A stretch of DNA of 64,000 bases. Source: Pontibacter qinzhouensis. Lineage in GTDB: Bacteria; Bacteroidota; Bacteroidia; Cytophagales; Hymenobacteraceae. The notes beneath the pieces were generated by a model, which was given only the letters and a program-made list of their open reading frames with translations, ran no database searches and was not told the origin of the DNA. A program made the translations under genes and the position numbers. Shown here one piece after another: positions 17,029 through 24,602 of the stretch. Positions within the stretch are counted from its first letter, which is position 1, and every line of letters starts with the position of its first letter. The DNA lies in NCBI RefSeq assembly GCF_008017455.1, contig NZ_VRTY01000013.1:22642-86641 (forward strand), read 5' to 3'.

Positions 17029-18021
17029 TTATCTGAAATCGATTTTTGCTTTTTCCTGAATTCTCCACCCATTACCGACTCTGGCCAGAATGCCATCGTC
17101 TTGCAGTACCACCTGGCTTACTTTGCGGTTAGAGGGTTTTTCGAAGCTGAAGGCATTCTCCAGCCGGTCAATTCCCTGAGAGATAACGAAGGCCTGGTTA
17201 CCTGACAGGTTGAAGCGGTAACGGGTAGTGTTGCTGTTGCCATCTTGCGGCGTGTCTACTTCCAGGTAGCTGTCGGAGTCGGGTTGCTGCTGCAGTTGGT
17301 GCTGCTTTATAACACCGTCTTCCGGAATAATGGCATATTGCCTGGTGGCTCTTGCCGGCTTGCGCTCCTGTTGCTGCTCCCGCTGCTCTTTACGCTCCGG
17401 CTGTTGCTCCCGCTGGTCTCTAAGCTCCGGCTCTGCCCGCTCCTGCTGCTGATTCCGCTGGTTTCGCCTTTCCAACTCCGGCTCTGTACGGTCCGGCTGT
17501 TGCTCCCGCTGGTTTCTTCGTTCCCGCTGCTCGCCCTGCTGCCCTCTTGGCTCCCGCTGTTCGCGTGGTTCGCGCTGTTCTCTGTGCTGGGCCCTTGGAG
17601 AACTGGCAATATTTATTTCTGCAGCACCAGGCTCATCGCTTGCCACACTACGTGACCGCTGTTGCGGTGCTTGCTGCTCTGGCTGGTCGTTTTGCTGCGG
17701 TTTTTTAAACTCGTTGCGTCTTTTGGGCTGTCGGGCCTGCTGTGTCTCCTGCTGCGCATCAGCGGTTCTGCCAGGAACGGTTGTCATCACGCGTGAAGTC
17801 TGCTGTACAGGTTTAGCCGCAGGAGCAGACTCCTGGCGCTTGCCACCCCCTCTGCTGGCCATTCCACGGATCTCGCTCAGCTGATGCTCCAGAATACTGT
17901 TGCGGTCTTTCAGCCGCTCCAGTTTACCAGATAAAGCTCTGTTGTAAGTATTTACTTTGAGTAAGGCTACAACAGCCACTAAAACAGCTATAATGCTCAC
18001 TATAATCGATGCGTATTCCAT
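17029..18021 (-). CDS. single-pass membrane protein with Q/R/E-rich linker
   Basis: 330 residues. An N-terminal membrane helix (about 4-21, ASIIVSIIAVLVAVVALLKV) is followed by a short coiled coil (about 28-55). A long low-complexity linker (about 60-235) is built from Gln, Arg, Glu and Pro, including imperfect repeats of REQREP- and EPELERRNQR-type units. A compact C-terminal domain (about 250-330; SGNQAFVISQGIDRLENAF, VLQDDGILARVGNGW) has beta character and no family I recognise. It sits between the actin-like ATPase and the stator genes in the same direction, so it may tether the two, but this is inference. The repeat nature of the linker suggests its length varies between strains. Confidence 0.6.
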   Translation of the reverse strand: MEYASIIVSIIAVLVAVVALLKVNTYNRALSGKLERLKDRNSILEHQLSEIRGMASRGGGKRQESAPAAKPVQQTSRVMTTVPGRTADAQQETQQARQPKRRNEFKKPQQNDQPEQQAPQQRSRSVASDEPGAAEINIASSPRAQHREQREPREQREPRGQQGEQRERRNQREQQPDRTEPELERRNQRNQQQERAEPELRDQREQQPERKEQREQQQERKPARATRQYAIIPEDGVIKQHQLQQQPDSDSYLEVDTPQDGNSNTTRYRFNLSGNQAFVISQGIDRLENAFSFEKPSNRKVSQVVLQDDGILARVGNGWRIQEKAKIDFR

Positions 18022-18143
18022 ACACCACTTGCTTAGTTATGAAGTTTATTTTCTAAAAAGGCCACATGTGAAAGCGCTACCAATTAGCTGGTTGCCACTC
18101 GTGCCGGTTCGTTTTACAAAAGTCGTTATTTAAATTGGCTTTT

Positions 18144-18202
18144 TACCCTTGAGCCATTTTCGGCAAATTTCCTTCCGAAGGTCAATTTCATCAGAATAAT
18201 TT
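18144..18202 (-). repeat. Rep-A copy 5
   Basis: Inverted: box 3 as TACCCTTGAGCCA, box 2 CCTTCCGAAGG, box 1 TTTCATCAGAATAATT. Confidence 0.8.
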
Positions 18203-18300
18203 AGTGGGCTACGCCAAATTCAAAATTAGAAATTAAAAATAATGAAAAGCTTAGGGAGCAGCCTTTGCCAGTAAGCACCCTCAGCCTCGTGTCTCAAAAA

Positions 18301-18333
18301 AACCTTCGGAAGGCCTATTTTATTAGAATAATC
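18301..18333 (-). repeat. Rep-A copy 6
   Basis: CCTTCGGAAGGCC then TTTTATTAGAATAAT; no box 3. Confidence 0.75.
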
Positions 18334-18481
18334 TGATTGTTAAATGGTTAACATGAGAATGAGCAGCAAAGACCTCGCAGTGAGCGCAGCTCCTGCGAGT
18401 GTCTGGCCGAAGCAGATCGGACATCAAAACCAGGTTCAAAAAAATCTATTATCTAATATCTAGCATCTAACATCTAAAAAG

Positions 18482-21400
18482 CTAGTGTTGCTGCTGCTGG
18501 TACAGTTCTTTCGACAAGAGGTAAAGCGACTGCTTGAGCGGCATAAAGAACATCGTCTCCGGCAGCAGTTCCCGGTCGCTCAGGCCTCGGAGTGTGTCTT
18601 CCAGCACCATGGTCAGGCTGTCCTGCATGTTGGCTTTCATAAAGTCCAGCACCTGCAGCGGGTCTACCTCCACGCCCATAGAGCGCATGAGCGGTGCCAC
18701 ATCGTTATCGTCGAGCAGGAGTTGGAGGCAATCCATTACGTTGTCGAGCACTTCCTGGCGAAGCGTGCCGGTGATCTGGCTCTTGTTTACCGGCTTCAGC
18801 GCGTCTTCTTCGGTAGCAGCACCAGTCGGACGAATAATCGGAATGTCGGTGAGGTCGGAGAGGTTGGTACCTTCCAGGGCCATAGCGCCTCCGTTAGCCG
18901 TTACCTGTTTCGGGTTATCGACCAACACGAGCTTAAAGTTGGCCGGTGGCTCCTGCCCTGTTACCTTCCTGAACACGAGCTTCGCATAGCGCTCCACATT
19001 TGAGAGGTTGTTGCCGGCACTCAGCAGTTTAATGTACAAGCTGCCCTGCCCGCTGAAGCAGATGTAGCGAGGTGTCTGCACATCGAGCTGCTTCACAAGC
19101 TGCGCCAGGTGGTACATCAGCGCGCCAAAGTGCAGGTAGAACATCAGGCGCAGCTGCCGGGCCTGCAACAGCTGCGAGCTGTAGTGCAGTTCTTTGTCGT
19201 AGCTGAACAGCAAACTGGTAATATCGGCAGAGCTGAAGTCGGGGTTATCTAAGGCTGTTTCGAGGAACTTGCGGTACTCTTTGCCTTCTTCGGTGAGCGG
19301 AATGCGTAGCACATGCGCCACGCCATATTGCAGCAAGCCATTGTCTTTACTGGTTTTTACGGTAGCAAAACCATCGCCCCACAAATCGTTGCCGGCAAAA
19401 CGGAAGGAGGAGCTGTGCGAAGGTTTCCGGTTGGTGAACAGCAATACGTCGGTAGTACCACCGCCTATATCCACGTTTATCAGGTTCTCATCCTGGCTTG
19501 GCACCACAGCACCCGTTCTGGACAGGAAATAATAAGGTGCCACCGATTCGGTGATGCACACGGTTGTTCTGTCGTTGCGGAATACTTTGTTGTACACGCC
19601 ATCCCACACGTTCTGGAACATGTTGCGCGAATATTCATCGAAGCTCAGCGGCGCAAACCATACAATTTTGGTATTGGCCACGTTGCCATGGTTCAGCACC
19701 ACCTTGTTGCGGAGCAGCAGCATAATTTCGGTAAAAAACGCTTCGATGCGCCGTTTGCCGGTGTTGGTCAGCGTTTCGCTCCACTTCAGGTCGGTATGGT
19801 AGGTCTGCTTGTACTGGTCCTGGTGTGTGCCTTCGGTATTAATAGAAAAGCCAATGTTGATATTCCCGAACAAATTCGGAATCTGGTTCTCAAAATCAAT
19901 CGATTCGCAGGTAGCCGTGCGGGTCGGGAAGGAATACAAGGAGCCACCGGAGCCGATGATCAGCGGAATGAACTCCCGCTTCAGCAGTGTTTCCACGGCA
20001 AACAACCTGCCGAAGCCGCGCTTATGGAAACGCTGGTAATCGGTGAGCGAAGGGTCGTCGGATGGCTTGTTGAGCATAACCAGTTGCAGATCGTTGGCCG
20101 TAATGGAGAACTCTTTCGGAGCCTGGTTCGCACCGGAGGTGTAGGCGATGTGGGTGTTGGAGGTTCCAAAATCCACAGCAAAAGTAAAGTTCTGTATCCC
20201 CTGCTGCACTTCCTGGAAACGCGGCACGATCAGGGCTCTTCCCGAAATGTCTACGCCTGCGTGTGTGAACTCGGCAAAGTCGAAGTGTGTACCCTTAATT
20301 TCGTAATAGGTGCTGCCGGCGCTGCTGTTGCTCTTTTTGGTACGCCGATGTGCTGTGGCAGATATAATGCCGCCCCCAGCCTCCAGTTGCTTGCCGCCCG
20401 CAAAAAACGACAGATCGTGGTTCCGGTTCAGCAACAGCGGATCGATGTCCTCATCTACCAGCATCACCTTATAAAAGTCGTTGTAAGCGGTGGCGTCGGT
20501 AAACTTGTAGAACGGGAAAATACCCAACCCTACCCTTGATTTCAGAATATGTCCTTTCTCCGGTATCAATTCCCCGTTGGCATCTTTGGGGTTTAGCGGA
20601 TTATCGTAATAACTGCGCTCGTACACCACGCTGCCACTCTCCGTTGGCACCTGCAGCGTAACCCGCACATGGTTTACATCAATGTAAAAAGTCAGGTGGT
20701 TGGCCAGGTCCTGCGCCGTAAAAAACTCAAAATACAGGCTCGTGATGGGCAGCAGGTAATTGAATGATTTTTCGGTAACCCCCGGTTGGTACACCACCGT
20801 GCCACTGTAGAAACGGTCGGTGTTTACCTCGTAAGGCACCTGCACCAACGTCTCCTGCAGCAGGTCGTTTATGGTGATGTAGGGGTAGTTAAAGCCTACG
20901 CCAGGTAACGAGCGGTTCGGAATGGCTTTGCTATCGGAATAGCCTACGCTGGTGTTGGCAGGCCAGGCCAGGTTGTTCACGTATTTCACGTTTGGTGCCA
21001 GCCGCAGATCCGGTTTCAGCACAATAGGGCGTTCGCCTGCAAAAGCCGGGTTCGTAGGCCGCAGGAACAGGTCGCTGCTCGTAACGGCTGTCTGGTCTTT
21101 TCGCACCAGGAACGTTAAGTGCCCCACATGCACCGGGTTCTGCTGATAATCTACAAGAGGCGCAAAGTCAGCTGCCAATGCATTGGTTCCTACTGCCCCA
21201 GACATAGCCAGGCTCCGGAGCATGCCTTCGTCCAGTGAGCCATACACTGCCGGAAAAGCCTGAATATAAGCTGCATTGGAAGCAAAGAGTTTATGCACAT
21301 ATTCTTTGAAATCATGTGCCCGCTCCTGTAGCCCCACATAGCGGTTATCGAAGTAAGTGCCACCATTTTGCGCCCTGTTAATAGAAAGCGGCTGCACACT

Positions 21401-21916
21401 CGGCGACACAAACAGGAAGGTAAGCGGTGATGTTCCGCCTATCAATTGCATGTGCCGGTTGCTGGTTTCGAAGTAAAAAAGGAAGATATCTTCGATGCCC
21501 TGGAAGCGCCTGTCGTTCAGGAACAGCTCCAGCGTTTTGCCCAGCAGGTTCGTGCCAGTGTTCGCTTTCATGGCTGCCAGTTGCTGGTGCTTGTTCCAGC
21601 GCCTGACAATAATTTTGTTGCCGGCCTGGGCGTAACTTTCGTGGTTGTAGAGCAGCTCCCACAGGTCCCAGAAGTGGGTTACCATTTTGTGGTAGATGCT
21701 GCTGTTAGTATCGGCCACCCCCTGCCGCACAAATTCGAAAGCTGTTTCGAAGAGGTGCATGCGGGCAAAAGGAGTCGGAATGGAGGCATTTATCTTCTGA
21801 GCCCGGCCACCTGCACCATCTACTATATCTTTAATTTCGGTACTGGTTATCTGGCTTGTTTTAGCCCAACCTTCTACGTTAGATCCGGTTTTATGAAGAC
21901 GAAGTACTTTCGGCAT
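18482..21916 (-). CDS. very large actin/Hsp70-fold ATPase
   Basis: 1144 residues from ATG 21916 (MPKVLRLHKTGSNVEGW). Residues about 1-570 match nothing I know and carry no membrane segment. From about 575 an actin-superfamily ATPase is clear: phosphate-1 loop VDFGTSNTHIAYT (about 582), phosphate-2 loop NVDIGGGTTDVLLF (about 812), and an adenosine-type motif YICFSGQGSLYIKLLS (about 965). The C-terminal 150 residues are helical. Typical actin/Hsp70 proteins are 350-650 residues, so this is a large composite; SrfB-type proteins are a possible comparison. Together with the tubulin-like protein upstream it places two cytoskeletal-fold NTPases in one cluster. The gap to the tubulin-like gene (815 bases) contains the GIY-YIG element, which may interrupt an operon. 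Confidence 0.75.
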   Translation of the reverse strand: MPKVLRLHKTGSNVEGWAKTSQITSTEIKDIVDGAGGRAQKINASIPTPFARMHLFETAFEFVRQGVADTNSSIYHKMVTHFWDLWELLYNHESYAQAGNKIIVRRWNKHQQLAAMKANTGTNLLGKTLELFLNDRRFQGIEDIFLFYFETSNRHMQLIGGTSPLTFLFVSPSVQPLSINRAQNGGTYFDNRYVGLQERAHDFKEYVHKLFASNAAYIQAFPAVYGSLDEGMLRSLAMSGAVGTNALAADFAPLVDYQQNPVHVGHLTFLVRKDQTAVTSSDLFLRPTNPAFAGERPIVLKPDLRLAPNVKYVNNLAWPANTSVGYSDSKAIPNRSLPGVGFNYPYITINDLLQETLVQVPYEVNTDRFYSGTVVYQPGVTEKSFNYLLPITSLYFEFFTAQDLANHLTFYIDVNHVRVTLQVPTESGSVVYERSYYDNPLNPKDANGELIPEKGHILKSRVGLGIFPFYKFTDATAYNDFYKVMLVDEDIDPLLLNRNHDLSFFAGGKQLEAGGGIISATAHRRTKKSNSSAGSTYYEIKGTHFDFAEFTHAGVDISGRALIVPRFQEVQQGIQNFTFAVDFGTSNTHIAYTSGANQAPKEFSITANDLQLVMLNKPSDDPSLTDYQRFHKRGFGRLFAVETLLKREFIPLIIGSGGSLYSFPTRTATCESIDFENQIPNLFGNINIGFSINTEGTHQDQYKQTYHTDLKWSETLTNTGKRRIEAFFTEIMLLLRNKVVLNHGNVANTKIVWFAPLSFDEYSRNMFQNVWDGVYNKVFRNDRTTVCITESVAPYYFLSRTGAVVPSQDENLINVDIGGGTTDVLLFTNRKPSHSSSFRFAGNDLWGDGFATVKTSKDNGLLQYGVAHVLRIPLTEEGKEYRKFLETALDNPDFSSADITSLLFSYDKELHYSSQLLQARQLRLMFYLHFGALMYHLAQLVKQLDVQTPRYICFSGQGSLYIKLLSAGNNLSNVERYAKLVFRKVTGQEPPANFKLVLVDNPKQVTANGGAMALEGTNLSDLTDIPIIRPTGAATEEDALKPVNKSQITGTLRQEVLDNVMDCLQLLLDDNDVAPLMRSMGVEVDPLQVLDFMKANMQDSLTMVLEDTLRGLSDRELLPETMFFMPLKQSLYLLSKELYQQQQH

Positions 21917-22043
21917 ATTGAGTCTGTTTAGGTATTTTATAAAAGGACACAAGTATCAGTACATAAGATATAAGACTATCTTTCTTCTGCTACTGATCTT
22001 TATCCAACTTCGTAAATTGAAGCTAATTTTCACTTTCTACTAC

Positions 22044-22083
22044 AAATTATTCTAATGAAAATGGCCTTCCGAAGGCTTTTTTA
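22044..22083 (+). repeat. Rep-A copy 7
   Basis: AATTATTCTAATGAAAATGG and GGCCTTCCGAAGGC with T-run; perfect boxes 1 and 2, no box 3. Confidence 0.85.
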
Positions 22084-22126
22084 GGTTGTAGACTTTAAGC
22101 CTATAGCAGAATACTGCTCCCCGCCT

Positions 22127-22157
22127 TTGTCATCCTGAAAGGATCTTGTGAGCGAGA
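22127..22157 (+). repeat. left arm of 31-bp inverted repeat flanking GIY-YIG gene
   Basis: Contains CATCCTGAAAGGATCTTG. It is the inverted match (30 of 31 bases) of 22485-22515 and lies 14 bases outside the stop codon of the GIY-YIG gene. Confidence 0.85.
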
Positions 22158-22171
22158 TCCGAAAACGATAG

Positions 22172-22468
22172 CTACTGCCGTACCTCCAGAAACATCAGCA
22201 ACGGATTCTCCTGTTTTATCAAATCCAGCTTGTCCTCTCTGCTCATAAGCTTTATCTCTTTCTCCCGCTCAATCGCGTGTTGTACGTGAGTGTAACGCTC
22301 GTAGTACAGCAGCTTATAGCAATAGTAGCGTCCGGCAAAGGAGTCAGGCTTTCCCCGATTCTGCCTATGCTGCTCCAGTCTTACGCTCAGATCATTCGTT
22401 ACACCAACGTACAGCACCTTTTTACCAGGATTTGTCATGATGTAAACGAAATAGTTGTGATCTTTCAT
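22172..22468 (-). CDS. GIY-YIG (UPF0213/URI-type) nuclease between inverted repeats
   Basis: 98 residues, the normal size of stand-alone GIY-YIG domain proteins. The motif pair is FVYIMTNPGKKVLYVGVTND, followed by RLEQHR (catalytic Arg region) and KLLYYERYTHVQHAIEREKEIK (the metal-binding Glu). These proteins are predicted to nick or cut DNA; biological roles are mostly unproven. The gene is bracketed by 31-base inverted repeats (22127-22157, 22485-22515), with a third copy outside (22553-22583). It sits between the tubulin-like and actin-like genes, where the rest of the cluster is tightly packed. This arrangement suggests a mobile or repeat-associated element rather than a cluster member. 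Confidence 0.85.
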   Translation of the reverse strand: MKDHNYFVYIMTNPGKKVLYVGVTNDLSVRLEQHRQNRGKPDSFAGRYYCYKLLYYERYTHVQHAIEREKEIKLMSREDKLDLIKQENPLLMFLEVRQ

Positions 22469-22484
22469 AGCTCCGGTTCATGCA

Positions 22485-22515
22485 TCTCGCCCACAAGATC
22501 CTTTCAGGATGACAA
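22485..22515 (-). repeat. right arm of 31-bp inverted repeat flanking GIY-YIG gene
   Basis: Contains CAAGATCCTTTCAGGATG; lies 16 bases upstream of the GIY-YIG start codon. One mismatch to the left arm. Confidence 0.85.
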
Positions 22516-22552
22516 TGGGAGAGAATGTGTGATTATAGATAACATTTCTGTT

Positions 22553-22583
22553 TCTCGCCCACAAGATCCTTTTTGGATGACAA
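22553..22583 (-). repeat. third copy of the GIY-YIG-associated repeat
   Basis: Same orientation as the right arm, with two mismatches (CTTTTTGGATG in place of CTTTCAGGATG). Stands alone 37 bases beyond the right arm. Confidence 0.8.
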
Positions 22584-22731
22584 TTTAAAGAAAGTAAAAG
22601 TCCTCTTCGCATCTGTACTTCCCTCAGACGCTCGCAGGTCTGGAAGACGCTGCGAGGTCTTTTGAGCCGGCTGCCCTCAGGTCGAATAATTTCTAATTTT
22701 GAATTTCTAATTTGGAGTAGCGCAGCGCGAC

Positions 22732-24183
22732 CTAAGCGTATTTCAGCTTACTGTCTACCAATGCTTCCGTAGCAGCTTCAAAGGCTTTGATTGTCGCTTT
22801 GTAAGCATCTCGGTCGGAGATGGATTCGGAGGCGCGGTTCAGTTCTTTCACGAAGGCGCCCTGGTGAATGCCTTTGTTCAGGAAACCTGTCTCTATCTGT
22901 TTGTCGGCCACCATGCGGTTAAAGTCCGTTTCGTTTATGTTGAGCGCGGCAAAAGTTCTGTCTTTCCGGTTCAGCTCTTTTAGCCAGGTCTGGTAGCCAA
23001 AATCGGGGTGCGTCAGGAACTTGTTCAGCTCTTTAAAGATCGGCTCGTTTCGGAGGGCGCTGGTCAGGTCTACGCCTTTGGCATAAGCCGCCTGTGCATC
23101 GTCGGGCATGTGGGCTGTGTAGTAGCGTTCGAAGTAGTGGAAGCGGATCAACTGCTTGGCAACCCGGTCGCGGGTTTCCTGGTCGAGGTGCGAAAACTGC
23201 ACATGGCTCACGTCTTCGCGCAGGCCAAACTCATGGTACACCTCCGCCCCCGACAGCTCATTATCGGAGTAATCCATAAAGTCTACAATCGCCAGGGCAC
23301 TCAGCAGCTCCACCAGGTGCGCATCGTTTTTCTGACTGGCACGGCCTGGGTTGTTCTCCAACGGTTTATCAGGCGTATCGCCCATGTAATACACAGCATT
23401 TACGCCGCCCAGGTGGTGCTGGTAGTACGACAACGCATCTTTGGCTTTGGTCGTGAAAGCGTTGGAGTCAATAAAATCGGCCTGAACACCGGCTGCAGGT
23501 TGCTCTAAAGAGAAGTAAGGCAGTACCACCATAGCACCAGTCAGGGCGCTGTTCAGGCTGGCCGCGTTGGGAAGCGTGGTATGCACATCCTTAAAGTTCT
23601 TGAGCAGCAGCGGGAAACCGGCTGCACCAGTTCCTCCAAAAATAGAACTCACAAAGAAAATACGATCACCGGCCTGAAAGTTAGAGGCGAAAAAGCGCAT
23701 TTCCGGCGAGTCGATGATCTCGTTGAGTACCACGCTGCCCACGTTCGGGCTGCCTCTGAAACCCACATCGAGGCTGTTGCTGAGGTTTTCAGGCGTAAAC
23801 AGCAGGTCCACGAGCGCCTGGCTGTCTATGTCGAGCTGGTTGTAGCCCACATGGTCTTTAAACGGTTTGTTGATGCCGCCAAAGTCGTACACAAAACTGT
23901 CTCTGATCTTGCCTGTGCCATCGCCGGCAATGCTGGAGAGGGTGCTGATATCGGTATGGAAGAAGCCTTCTTCTCTCCTGCCAAGTCCGTCGTGCAGGTG
24001 CTTGTAAGTTTTGAGCAACTCGACCGTGCGGTTCATGTCGCCGTTCTGCGTGTCAGGGTCTATGATGATCGGTACTATTTTATCACAGTTCTGAATCTTG
24101 ACACCAGCGGCCATCAGCATCACCAGCGAGCGGATAACTCTGGAGCCTGTGCCGCCAATTCCGAATACAAAAAGCTTTGCCAT
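22732..24183 (-). CDS. tubulin/FtsZ-superfamily protein (PF13809-like)
   Basis: 483 residues. The N-terminus KLFVFGIGGTGSRVIRSL is the first nucleotide-binding loop of the tubulin-like Rossmann fold. The tubulin signature appears as SSIFGGTGAAGFPLL (about residue 183), matching the GGGTG[ST]G phosphate loop. The C-terminal half is helical with no membrane segment. This group of large, divergent tubulin-like proteins is distinct from the cell-division FtsZ; members occur beside OmpA-type and VWA-type proteins and have been proposed to act in membrane remodelling. It starts 3 bases after the small membrane protein gene ends, so translation is probably coupled. Its stop codon is followed at once by an AT-rich repeat (22690-22731). 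Confidence 0.8.
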   Translation of the reverse strand: MAKLFVFGIGGTGSRVIRSLVMLMAAGVKIQNCDKIVPIIIDPDTQNGDMNRTVELLKTYKHLHDGLGRREEGFFHTDISTLSSIAGDGTGKIRDSFVYDFGGINKPFKDHVGYNQLDIDSQALVDLLFTPENLSNSLDVGFRGSPNVGSVVLNEIIDSPEMRFFASNFQAGDRIFFVSSIFGGTGAAGFPLLLKNFKDVHTTLPNAASLNSALTGAMVVLPYFSLEQPAAGVQADFIDSNAFTTKAKDALSYYQHHLGGVNAVYYMGDTPDKPLENNPGRASQKNDAHLVELLSALAIVDFMDYSDNELSGAEVYHEFGLREDVSHVQFSHLDQETRDRVAKQLIRFHYFERYYTAHMPDDAQAAYAKGVDLTSALRNEPIFKELNKFLTHPDFGYQTWLKELNRKDRTFAALNINETDFNRMVADKQIETGFLNKGIHQGAFVKELNRASESISDRDAYKATIKAFEAATEALVDSKLKYA

Positions 24184-24186
24184 AGG

Positions 24187-24600
24187 TTATCGTTTATGAG
24201 GCCATTTCATGGGGGTTGTCCATGCCTGCACGGAGCCTCTTTTCAGGAGAATGGAGAAAAGGAAAAATAAAATCAGGCTATACACCATGTTCACAAAGGC
24301 AAACATGTAGGTATAGGAGTGCGATTCGATGCCATTGCTGTTAACCTGAACAATAGGTATGATAAACGCGATGATAGCATTGAGCACCAGAAAAAGCACC
24401 CAATGCTGGGTTTTGTAAAAGCCTGTACTCATCATGCGGTTCAGCACATAATAATAAATAACCACCAGCGCCAGCGAGATAATAAAAAGCTGCAAACCTG
24501 TGTTCGGAAAAACCACCTCGCGGTAGTCGTTCGTGAAGTTTGCAGGCATAGGCCGGCCTAAAATGAGCTCATAAAGCCCCGCGAAAAAGTTCTGTATCAT
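24187..24600 (-). CDS. small multi-pass membrane protein
   Basis: 137 residues with about three hydrophobic helices: LFIISLALVVIYYYVLNRM (about 32-50), WVLFLVLNAIIAFIIPIV (about 65-83), MFAFVNMVYSLILFFLFSILL (about 97-118). The C-terminus is basic. No known family seen. It is squeezed between the VWA-like lipoprotein gene (2-base gap) and the tubulin-like gene (3-base gap), strong evidence that the three are co-translated; it may recruit the tubulin-like protein to the membrane. Confidence 0.65.
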   Translation of the reverse strand: MIQNFFAGLYELILGRPMPANFTNDYREVVFPNTGLQLFIISLALVVIYYYVLNRMMSTGFYKTQHWVLFLVLNAIIAFIIPIVQVNSNGIESHSYTYMFAFVNMVYSLILFFLFSILLKRGSVQAWTTPMKWPHKR

Positions 24601-24602
24601 AC

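Larger units (their letters stand above)
18022..18481. other. 460-base spacer with two Rep-A copies and other repeats
   Basis: Holds Rep-A copies at 18144-18202 and 18301-18333, an AT repeat (18215-18243), a GCGAGG-type repeat (18367-18403, CTCCTGCGAGTG) and a TAGATGTTAGA-type repeat (about 18451-18478) directly after the actin-like gene's stop. No gene. Confidence 0.6.

Noticed and set aside
19313..20539. 408-codon plus-strand frame
   Set aside because: Antisense to the actin-like ATPase, whose motifs are clear on the minus strand.
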